Assembly (NCBI GenBank): GCA_035302865.1
Contig: DATGSF010000016.1
Location: forward strand, 1 to 8,802
Length of the DNA: 8,802 nucleotides
Origin: DATGSF01 sp035302865
GTDB taxonomy: Bacteria > Bacteroidota > Bacteroidia > Chitinophagales > Chitinophagaceae
Reading direction: 5' to 3'
Shown: positions 1 to 5,526 of the stretch, piece after piece
Layout: each line of letters opens with the position of its first letter
Numbering within the stretch: position 1 is the stretch's first letter
The notes under the pieces: generated by a model
What the model was told of the DNA's origin: nothing
Databases searched by the model: none
Seen by the model: only the letters and a program-made list of their open reading frames with translations
Made by a program: the position numbers and the translations under genes

Positions 1-652
1 CCATCCCAATATAACCTATAGCCATAAAAGGAACTATTACCTCTGCAACTTTACCAATTCTTTTTACTCCTCCAAATATAATTACAGCCATAAAGGCAAC
101 TACAATGCTAATAATTGTTATTGGAGATACCGCAAAAGCATGTTCCACACTTACCGCGATACTGTTACTTTGAACTCCTGGTAATAGGAAAGTACAGCTT
201 ATCAAAGTTACAAATGCAAATGCTAAAGCATATTTTCGGGATTTCAATCCTCTTTCTATATAAAATGCTGGTCCACCTCTGTATTGTCCTTCTCTTATTA
301 CCTTATAATATTGTCCCAAACTTGCTTCTACTGCTGCTGTAGCAGCTCCAACAAAAGCTATAACCCACATCCAAAATATAGCGCCAGGACCACCCATAGC
401 AATAGCAGTTGCTACCCCTGCTATATTCCCTGTTCCTACTCTACCAGAAATTGCAATTGCAAATGCTTGGAAAGAGCTAACTCCTTTATCGGAAGCCTTA
501 CCATTAAACAGAAGATGCAACATTCTCCGAATAAAACGTATCTGAAGAAATCCAGTACGAATAGAAAAATATAAACCTGTGAATAAAGCTAATAGAATAA
601 AAAGATTACTCCAAATTATATCATTTACTTTATCTACTATTAGCTCTAACAT
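1..652 (-). CDS. AgcS-family sodium:alanine/glycine symporter, N-terminal part (cut by window edge)
   Basis: I translated this stretch by hand: it is open for 217 codons from an ATG at 652-650 and runs off the left edge, so the C-terminal half or more is missing. The family (AgcS, alanine or glycine:cation symporter) imports small neutral amino acids across the inner membrane with sodium. A first membrane segment lies around residues 13-31. The family signature follows at about residues 69-96: an S-G-R-V-G-T-G-N-I-A-G-V core, then GGPGAIFWMW. Further on, E109 and LGQYY lead to a G-Q-Y-R-G-G-P-A-F-Y-I stretch, also characteristic. More hydrophobic helices fall near residues 138-160 and 170-190. 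It lies 60 bp downstream of the FMN reductase gene on the same strand. I see no clear promoter in that gap, so cotranscription is possible but unproven. The family call is firm; the substrate (alanine, glycine or other) is not determined. Confidence 0.93.
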   Translation of the reverse strand, partial: MLELIVDKVNDIIWSNLFILLALFTGLYFSIRTGFLQIRFIRRMLHLLFNGKASDKGVSSFQAFAIAISGRVGTGNIAGVATAIAMGGPGAIFWMWVIAFVGAATAAVEASLGQYYKVIREGQYRGGPAFYIERGLKSRKYALAFAFVTLISCTFLLPGVQSNSIAVSVEHAFAVSPITIISIVVAFMAVIIFGGVKRIGKVAEVIVPFMAIGYIGM

Positions 653-698
653 AAAATATATTTTTTAAAGCCTAAGATAATTATTTTTTAATAAATGA

Positions 699-714
699 AA
701 AAGATTAATCTTTT
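699..714. repeat. 16-bp perfect palindrome at the end of the FMN reductase gene
   Basis: AAAAGATTAATCTTTT is its own reverse complement and covers the first part of the flavoprotein stop codon (715-713 on the minus strand). As RNA it could fold only into a short, almost all-A/U hairpin, so it is at best a weak terminator or attenuator between the flavoprotein gene and the symporter gene. In such AT-rich DNA it may be chance. Confidence 0.35.
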
Positions 715-1222
715 AATTTAAAAAAGCTAAAAAATCATCTATTTGATTTTCAATTTCAATACGAGTTAATTCTCTTTTAAATTCCCCTTTTTCATTTAAT
801 TCCTGATTTATTTTGGACAAAGGCAATTTATTTGGATGAACATACATTTTTAAATAATGCAACACATTAGATAATTGGTCTAATCCTCGCAAATTACCTC
901 CTCTTCCATCAGCTACACCAACTAAAAGTGCTTTTTTATACCACCAAGCTTTACGGATATCAGTATGATCAATTAATGATTTTAAGACACCAGGAAAAGA
1001 ACCATTATATTCAGGAAAAATAAAAATAAATGCTTGAGATGGAATTAAAATTTCCTTTTCTAATTGAATTAATTCTTCACTTCTCTTATGAGTATCTATA
1101 TCCTCTAAGTAAAGTGTTTTTATATCAAGATGTTTTTCCGCTTGTAGCAATTTATTATAATAATTTGCCACTTTTTTTGTATTACTTCCTAATCTATTCG
1201 TACCAGAAATTATAGTTATCAT
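713..1222 (-). CDS. NADPH-dependent FMN reductase-like flavoprotein
   Basis: This 169-residue protein belongs to the NADPH-dependent FMN reductase group of the flavodoxin-like fold (FMN_red), cytosolic enzymes that hold FMN and pass electrons from NAD(P)H to flavins, quinones, azo dyes or similar acceptors. The N-terminal strand I-T-I-I-S-G-T-N-R leads into the FMN-phosphate loop, SGTNRLGSNT at residues 6-15. The second flavin-contact motif FPEYNGSFPGVLKSLID spans residues 69-85. The third, GVADGRGGNLRGL, starts at residue 102. The length is usual for single-domain members. The start is supported because the P-loop strand begins two residues in. A TAnnTTTG box sits 22 bp upstream, on the opposite strand to the ccmC-like gene promoter. 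The physiological acceptor cannot be read from sequence, and chromate or quinone reductase labels would be guesses. Confidence 0.9.
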   Translation of the reverse strand: MITIISGTNRLGSNTKKVANYYNKLLQAEKHLDIKTLYLEDIDTHKRSEELIQLEKEILIPSQAFIFIFPEYNGSFPGVLKSLIDHTDIRKAWWYKKALLVGVADGRGGNLRGLDQLSNVLHYLKMYVHPNKLPLSKINQELNEKGEFKRELTRIEIENQIDDFLAFLN

Positions 1223-1243
1223 ATTTTCTTATTATACACTATG

Positions 1244-1251
1244 CAAAGATA
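1244..1251 (-). promoter_or_regulatory. Candidate -7 promoter box for the FMN reductase gene
   Basis: Read on the minus strand this is TATCTTTG, an exact match to the Bacteroidota housekeeping -7 consensus TAnnTTTG. It ends 21 bp before the ATG at 1222, so any leader would be short. I do not find a good -33 TTTG at the expected distance (about 1270-1275), so the assignment rests on the -7 box and its position. Confidence 0.5.
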
Positions 1252-1270
1252 CTTATATTTATAAGGCTTG

Positions 1271-1297
1271 AATAATTTTAAAGAAATTAAAATTATT
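1271..1297. repeat. 11-bp inverted repeat between the two divergent promoters
   Basis: AATAATTTTAA (1271-1281) and TTAAAATTATT (1287-1297) are perfect reverse complements separated by AGAAA. The pair lies about 20 bp from the minus-strand -7 box, overlapping the expected -33 zone of the flavoprotein promoter, and about 40 bp upstream of the plus-strand -7 box. That is a plausible place for a dimeric regulator to bind. Because the arms are all A/T, chance or a curved-DNA tract is a real alternative. Confidence 0.4.
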
Positions 1298-1316
1298 ATC
1301 ATGACAAAAATAATAC

Positions 1317-1346
1317 TTTCCACTTCTAATATTTTATGTAACTTTG
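1317..1346 (+). promoter_or_regulatory. Candidate promoter for the ccmC-ccmD unit
   Basis: TAACTTTG at 1339-1346 fits the Bacteroidota -7 consensus TAnnTTTG exactly. An imperfect -33-like TTTC sits at 1317-1320, 18 bp upstream, which is within the usual spacing. It would start transcription near 1351 and leave a leader of about 25 nt before the ATG at 1377. No strong Shine-Dalgarno is visible, as is common in this phylum. Confidence 0.5.
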
Positions 1347-1376
1347 ACCACAATTGAAAAACCCAAAATTTAAACA

Positions 1377-2045
1377 ATGCAAAAAAATTGGTGGAAAGTT
1401 CTTGCTGGAGTTTTAATAATTTATTCTATTGTTTTTGGTTTTTTAGGTAAAGTACCCAAACTACCTATTATTCATGAAAGTATAAGAAATTTATATTTTC
1501 ATGTTCCTATGTGGATGGTTATGATGCTTCTATTTTTATTAAGCTTTATTAATTCTTTAATTTTTCTTAATAAACAAAATGCGATTCATCATATTCGTGC
1601 AGGAGAATTTGCAAAAACAGGTCTTATATTCGGATGCTTTGGAATGCTAACAGGAATGGAATGGGCAAACTTTACATGGGGCCAACCTTGGAGTAATGAT
1701 CCCAAACAAACGGGAGCTGCATTAACTATGCTTATTTATTTTGCCTACCTTGTTTTAAGAAATTCAATTAAAGATCCTAAAAAAAGTGGAACAATTAGTG
1801 CGGTATATAATGTTTTTGGCTTTGTGATGATGTTTCCGCTGATTTATATTCTTCCAAGCATGAGTGAGTCTTTACATCCAGGAAGTGGAGGAAATCCTGG
1901 TTTTAATTTATATGCTGCTGAAGGCAATATGCGTATGGTGTTTTATCCTGCAATAATTGGTTGGTTTTTAATTGGTTTATGGATCACGAACCTATTTGTC
2001 CGTTTAAAACATATCGATATTCACATTAATCAAAACAAGATTTAA
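1377..2045 (+). CDS. ccmC: CcmC/CcsA-like haem-handling membrane protein (cytochrome c maturation)
   Basis: This 222-residue inner-membrane protein belongs to the haem-handling HHP family (CcmC/CcsA/CcmF), which presents haem on the periplasmic side for attachment to c-type cytochromes. About six membrane segments are visible, near residues 8-24, 43-62, 79-97, 111-128, 143-160 and 187-208. The tryptophan-rich (WWD-like) loop is at 101-110 as W101-G-Q-P-W105-S-N-D108-P-K; the third aromatic position seen in many relatives is N107. The two histidines expected to be axial haem ligands are present: H42 in Y-F-H-V-P at the start of segment 2, and H167 in L-H-P-G-S-G-G between the last two segments. 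The length fits a short CcmC-type protein rather than full CcsA or CcmF. A ccmD-like gene follows after 18 bp. Database names vary between CcmC and CcsA for these Bacteroidota proteins; the family call is firm and the symbol less so. Confidence 0.88.
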   Translation: MQKNWWKVLAGVLIIYSIVFGFLGKVPKLPIIHESIRNLYFHVPMWMVMMLLFLLSFINSLIFLNKQNAIHHIRAGEFAKTGLIFGCFGMLTGMEWANFTWGQPWSNDPKQTGAALTMLIYFAYLVLRNSIKDPKKSGTISAVYNVFGFVMMFPLIYILPSMSESLHPGSGGNPGFNLYAAEGNMRMVFYPAIIGWFLIGLWITNLFVRLKHIDIHINQNKI

Positions 2046-2063
2046 ATCTTTAATTCATTAATA

Positions 2064-2252
2064 ATGTTTACAAATTTCATTTTATTGGCAAGTCAAATTG
2101 CAGAAGAAAATATAGAAGAAACAAGTTCAATTTTTACACAAAATGGAAAAATTGGAGTTGTAATCTTGGTTCTATGTACGATCTTTTTGGGAATTATGCT
2201 TGTGCTTGCTTATTTAGATAGAAGAATTAGAAAAATAGAAAAAAGTCTGTAA
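2064..2252 (+). CDS. CcmD-like small membrane protein
   Basis: This 62-residue protein has a moderately hydrophobic N-terminus (residues 1-12), an acidic stretch (14-19), one membrane helix at about residues 30-51 and a basic tail, D-R-R-I-R-K-I-E-K. This matches CcmD-like proteins, small single-span partners that in Proteobacteria stabilise the CcmC-CcmE-haem complex and assist release of haem-loaded CcmE. There is little sequence signature at this size, so the call relies on topology, the Y-L-D-R-R-I-R-K-I-E tail and its place 18 bp after the ccmC-like gene. The two genes surely form one transcript. Its stop codon (2250-2252) lies inside the upstream arm of the convergent hairpin. Confidence 0.72.
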   Translation: MFTNFILLASQIAEENIEETSSIFTQNGKIGVVILVLCTIFLGIMLVLAYLDRRIRKIEKSL

Positions 2253-2272
2253 TCTATGCAATTACAGACTTT
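2242..2272. terminator. Hairpin terminator overlapping both convergent stop codons
   Basis: AAAGTCTGTAAT (2242-2253) and ATTACAGACTTT (2261-2272) form a perfect 12-bp stem around the 7-base loop CTATGCA. On the minus strand the stem is followed by a T-rich run (CTTTTTTCTATTTTT pattern), a good intrinsic terminator for the ddl-PASTA-Smr operon. On the plus strand the tract after the stem is weaker (TTACATTTTC). The stem includes the ccmD-like stop codon and reaches into the Smr-gene stop codon, so one structure probably serves both transcripts. Confidence 0.75.
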
Positions 2273-3305
2273 ACATTTTCAAAAATACTTTGGTAGCTCC
2301 AAATCCATAATTTTCAAAATAGCCATGTTCGAATTTATCAACATACATTAGAGTACTTAATTTATCGTGTAAAGCCTTCTTTAAGGCCCCCTTACCTATT
2401 CCATGTATTATGTATAGTTCTTTTATGCCGTTTTTATAAAACTCTTCTAATAATTCTTCGCAATATTCTAATTGCAAGACAATTGGATGCTCATAATCAA
2501 CATCTTTTCGAATTTTTAATATTTCATCAAGATGTAAGTCAATTTCTGGTTTAGTATTATAAAAGGACAATAAATTTTCGGATTTTTTATCTTTTTTGTT
2601 TGTATCAAAAGATTCCTTTACAACATTTTCTTTTTTTGAAGCTTCATTTGATTTTTTTTCAAGATACTCTGATATACTTGAAGTATTCCATATTGGTCTT
2701 TCTTCTATAAAATGTAAATGGTTATCTTGTTTTATTTTAGGCAAATACATAAAGAATTTCTTATTAGAAAATTGAATCGGAATAGTAGTATTTAACCAGT
2801 CTTTTCCATTTTTATATAAAAGAACAAAAGTATCTAAACTATTATTTTCAAAATCTTTAAGATCTACATTTTTTAAAAACAATAGACTATTTGCCCATAA
2901 ATCTTTTTTACTTTCATCTTCGTAGGTTTTAATTTTACAATCAACAGGAGTATTATTATAGATAAACAAATCTAAGGATGCAATATAACTATCGAAAAAA
3001 TCCTCTTCAAATAGTGGTCGACAAGTTAAATAAACACCTTCTTTTAGATGTTTAAATTGTTTTAAATCCTCTTTTCTTTTTTCGATTCCTTCTGCCAAGC
3101 TTCCACTGAATCCATGTTCCTTATTAGCTTTAGCTTTTTCAGACAAAAATTGATTTAGATGAGGATGTTTTAAGTTTTCTTCATAGCACGGAAATTCAAT
3201 ATCTTCAGATTCAATAAGATATAATTTATCTCCTAAATAATCAATTACAATACCCTCTTCTTTTGTTGCGACTAATATGACTGTATCACCAATACTAAAT
3301 TTCAT
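2271..3305 (-). CDS. DUF2027 and Smr-domain protein
   Basis: This 344-residue protein carries a C-terminal Smr domain (small MutS-related; nicking or RNA-cleaving nuclease fold) at about residues 253-344. Its two hallmark motifs are present: I-D-L-H-L at 255-259 and H-G-I-G-K-G-A-L at 301-308. A final strand, G-F-G-A-T-K-V-F-L, is at 334-342. There is no MutS ATPase core, so it is not MutS2. Residues 1-50 form an SH3-like barrel (G-D-T-V-I-L-V start), and residues 60-210 match the arrangement of Bacteroidota DUF2027 proteins. Residues 214-247 are a Lys/Glu/Ser-rich, probably disordered linker. It starts 6 bp after the PASTA gene and is the last gene of the ddl operon. The substrate is unknown; stand-alone Smr proteins have been linked to mRNA or stalled-ribosome cleavage and to DNA nicking, and neither can be chosen here. 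Confidence 0.87.
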   Translation of the reverse strand: MKFSIGDTVILVATKEEGIVIDYLGDKLYLIESEDIEFPCYEENLKHPHLNQFLSEKAKANKEHGFSGSLAEGIEKRKEDLKQFKHLKEGVYLTCRPLFEEDFFDSYIASLDLFIYNNTPVDCKIKTYEDESKKDLWANSLLFLKNVDLKDFENNSLDTFVLLYKNGKDWLNTTIPIQFSNKKFFMYLPKIKQDNHLHFIEERPIWNTSSISEYLEKKSNEASKKENVVKESFDTNKKDKKSENLLSFYNTKPEIDLHLDEILKIRKDVDYEHPIVLQLEYCEELLEEFYKNGIKELYIIHGIGKGALKKALHDKLSTLMYVDKFEHGYFENYGFGATKVFLKM

Positions 3306-3311
3306 TTTTAA

Positions 3312-4193
3312 TTAATTATTTTCATATTGATATTTATATTCTTTTTCAGCATCTTCTGTTTTATTCTCATTTTTTCTTCTTTTCCAAAAAGAACCTTGTT
3401 CCTGTGGTTCCGCCTTCATAATAATGTGAATTGCCTGATTTTCTCGAATTTTATTTGGCTCTCCATTTTCATTTAAAGGCTTTGGGCTTTGAGCTACAAC
3501 AATAGCTGAAAAAGTATCAATATCCTTCACTTCATTACCTGCCTCATCTTTAAAGTTTATACTTGCATGTAAAGAATACCCACTTAATAAATGAATTAAT
3601 TCATCATAATGAAAACCCAAAACATCAGGAACATCAAAAGCCATTTCTGCTAATCCACCTCCAATTACGAGATCAATCTTCTCTCCTTGCTTAATTCGTG
3701 CATTAGGTGGAATTCTTTTACCTTGATATAACATTTCAATTACAGCTCCATTCGCTAAGTCGGGTTTTATTATTGTATCACCTAATATTAATTTATTATT
3801 TTTTAAAACCATTTCTGCACTTCTGTAAGAAAGATTAACCAAGTCTGGCATTAATATTTCTGGTGCAGTGATTTTATTTATAGTAAGAAATAAAGTTCTT
3901 CCTTTTTTTACGCTTTTTCCTGCTTTAGGAAGCTGATCCATTACTTCCAATGCTTGTAAATTAGGATTATAGCTAGAATCAACTTCTAAGCTATACCCAT
4001 CTTTTTCTAAAGAATTTTGAATTTCGGTAAATATTTTACCTTCTATTGAAGGAACAGTAATTTCTTTTCCATGATTAGTAAAAATCTCCAATAATGCAAA
4101 GAAAATCCAATAAAGTGCAGTACATATTGCAATAATCAAAAGTATTGTTTTCAATGCAGAAAATTTCTTTTTTTTATTTATTTTACTAGTCAT
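3312..4193 (-). CDS. Membrane-anchored protein with three PASTA domains
   Basis: This 293-residue protein has a basic cytoplasmic start (K-I-N-K-K-K-K, residues 4-10), one membrane helix at about 14-37 and a periplasmic part with three PASTA repeats. They lie near residues 43-107 (V-P-S-I-E-G opening), 111-178 (M-P-D-L-V-N-L) and 185-261 (V-P-D-V-L-G). A charged, low-complexity tail (262-293, rich in K, E, N) ends the protein. PASTA modules in serine/threonine kinases and class B PBPs bind or sense peptidoglycan muropeptides, but there is no kinase or transpeptidase domain here, so this is a PASTA-only protein. Its ATG overlaps the ddl stop as ATGA, indicating translational coupling. The obvious inference is a cell-wall role, as sensor or scaffold near D-Ala-D-Ala precursor supply; the actual partner is unknown. 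Confidence 0.9.
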   Translation of the reverse strand: MTSKINKKKKFSALKTILLIIAICTALYWIFFALLEIFTNHGKEITVPSIEGKIFTEIQNSLEKDGYSLEVDSSYNPNLQALEVMDQLPKAGKSVKKGRTLFLTINKITAPEILMPDLVNLSYRSAEMVLKNNKLILGDTIIKPDLANGAVIEMLYQGKRIPPNARIKQGEKIDLVIGGGLAEMAFDVPDVLGFHYDELIHLLSGYSLHASINFKDEAGNEVKDIDTFSAIVVAQSPKPLNENGEPNKIRENQAIHIIMKAEPQEQGSFWKRRKNENKTEDAEKEYKYQYENN

Positions 4194-5203
4194 ATTATTT
4201 TATTTATTTTAATCGCTTCTTCCACTATATTTGAATAAAACTCTTCCAAGCTTAACCCAGCAGCTTTAACTTGTTGCGGAATTAAACTCTCTTTACTTTG
4301 TCCTGGAACAGTATTTACTTCAAGAAAATAAATTTTATCTTCGGATTGATTATAGATATAATCCATTCTTACGATTCCACTACAATTTAGAACTTTATAA
4401 ATTCCTTGTGTAATATTTGATAACCTTAAATGCAAATCATCGGATATTCTAGCTGGAGTAATCTCATTTGTTACTCCAGGAGTGTATTTTGCTTCAAAAT
4501 CAAAAAATTCATTTTTAGGAATAATTTCAGTGGCAGGCAAAGTCACTATTTCATTATTATATATATAAGCACCCATTGTCAACTCTAATCCCTCGATAAA
4601 TTCTTCAATAATAACTAAATCATCTTCTTTAAATGCATAATCAATAGCATTCAACAATTCCTCCGGTTTGTTAACTTTAGAAATACCTAAACTTGAACCA
4701 CTTTCGTTAGGTTTAACAAAAACAGGTAATTGCAATTCTTCCATAATTGCTCCTAAAGAATAAGCTTGTGATTTATTTAAAGTAACAGAATTGGCTACAC
4801 CAACGATATTTGCATTTTTCACAACTTGATTGCAGTAAAATTTATTGAAGGTCAATGCTGAACTTATGGAATTACAAGTAGTAAAAGGTATTTCCAACAA
4901 TTCAAAATAACTTTGCAACTTACCATCTTCTCCTGGACTTCCATGAATAATAATAAATACTAAATCAAAATGTATTTTTTCTTGATTTAAAGTAATAGAG
5001 AAATCATTTTTGTCAATTACAGAATAATTATTTTCTTCATCTATATGAAACCATCCATCTTTATTTATTATTAATTTATGTAGTGTATATGCAGTATTTT
5101 TTGACAACTCGGTATAAATAGTTTCCATAGATCGTAAAGAAACTTGATATTCTCCTGAGTATCCTCCTCCTAATAATGCAATATTAATTCGTTTATTCTT
5201 CAT
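4190..5203 (-). CDS. ddl: D-alanine--D-alanine ligase
   Basis: This cytosolic ATP-grasp enzyme joins two D-alanines with ATP hydrolysis, making the dipeptide that ends the peptidoglycan stem peptide. Landmarks of the 337-residue protein are: the N-terminal loop G-G-G-Y-S-G-E18-Y-Q-V-S; HGSPGEDG at 87-94; the first ATP-grasp strand K-P-N-E-S-G-S-S-L-G at 164-173; K240-Y241 in the mobile loop; R279-M-D281; and the metal/active-site end E295-V-N297-T-V-P-G301. S306 follows. These align with E. coli DdlB residues E15, K215/Y216, R255, D257, E270, N272, G276 and S281. Two variants stand out: N120 where many Ddl enzymes have D in the D-K pair before the ATP contact, and Q302-S303 where M-T is usual. 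It is the first gene of the operon and overlaps the PASTA gene by 4 bp. The 320-bp upstream gap holds its promoter region. Confidence 0.97.
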   Translation of the reverse strand: MKNKRINIALLGGGYSGEYQVSLRSMETIYTELSKNTAYTLHKLIINKDGWFHIDEENNYSVIDKNDFSITLNQEKIHFDLVFIIIHGSPGEDGKLQSYFELLEIPFTTCNSISSALTFNKFYCNQVVKNANIVGVANSVTLNKSQAYSLGAIMEELQLPVFVKPNESGSSLGISKVNKPEELLNAIDYAFKEDDLVIIEEFIEGLELTMGAYIYNNEIVTLPATEIIPKNEFFDFEAKYTPGVTNEITPARISDDLHLRLSNITQGIYKVLNCSGIVRMDYIYNQSEDKIYFLEVNTVPGQSKESLIPQQVKAAGLSLEEFYSNIVEEAIKINKII

Positions 5204-5470
5204 GCAAAAGAAATTATAAAATTTTATATCATCAACAGAATGTAAAGATATTCAAAATTCATAAACCCTTATTTAAAAATCAAAAATAATTAGTACTTTC
5301 TATATTTTATTAATTTTATCATCAAATAAAACCTCTTAGAAAAAAGGAAATATTTATGGTTACTCACGGTACTATACTATAAATCCTTTTTCATATCAAT
5401 GATAAAAATGTAAACGAAAGTAAATTCTTCATTTCAATTTTTTCTAAAATATCACAATGTCATTTATTTC
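5204..5470. other. Non-coding gap upstream of ddl
   Basis: This AT-rich spacer has no credible ORF, RNA gene or repeat array. It should contain the ddl promoter. Candidate minus-strand -7 boxes are an exact TATTTTTG (5288-5281) and a near match, TATCTTTA (5250-5243). Neither has a convincing -33 element at the right distance. The segment beginning at 5281 (CAAAAATAAT, then ACTTTC and ATATTTTAT) loosely resembles 1305-1338 in front of the ccmC-like gene, but in AT-rich DNA that may be chance. Confidence 0.55.
5281..5288 (-). promoter_or_regulatory. Weak candidate -7 box for ddl
   Basis: On the minus strand this reads TATTTTTG, matching TAnnTTTG, 77 bp upstream of the ddl ATG. There is no -33 partner at the expected 17-23 bp, so the match could be random in a region this A/T-rich. 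Confidence 0.25.
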
Positions 5471-5511
5471 AAATAATAAAGGAGACTAAAAAATAGCCTC
5501 CTTTATTATTT
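5471..5511. terminator. Strong hairpin terminator after the giant secreted-protein gene
   Basis: AAATAATAAAGGAG (5471-5484) and CTCCTTTATTATTT (5498-5511) form a perfect 14-bp stem. The 13-base loop can add three more pairs (CTA/TAG) after one mismatch. It begins 15 bp past the stop codon at 5527 on the minus strand. The distal arm supplies a T-rich end on that strand, and on the plus strand a TTTTTATTATA tract follows. It most likely ends the large transcript and separates it from the ddl operon. Confidence 0.78.
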
Positions 5512-5526
5512 TTTATTATAATCGAA

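Noticed and set aside
115..574. Plus-strand ORFs at 115-342 and 284-574
   Set aside because: They lie opposite the AgcS symporter frame, whose family motifs are unmistakable; their Cys/Ser/Leu-rich translations are antisense shadows.
1030..1215. Plus-strand ORF of 61 residues
   Set aside because: It is antisense to the FMN reductase gene and has no recognisable protein character.
2271..3305. MutS2 identity for the Smr protein
   Set aside because: There is no Walker A/B ATPase or MutS core; only the Smr domain is shared.
3312..4193. Serine/threonine kinase or penicillin-binding protein with PASTA repeats
   Set aside because: Only 13 residues precede the membrane helix and no kinase or transpeptidase motifs follow it.
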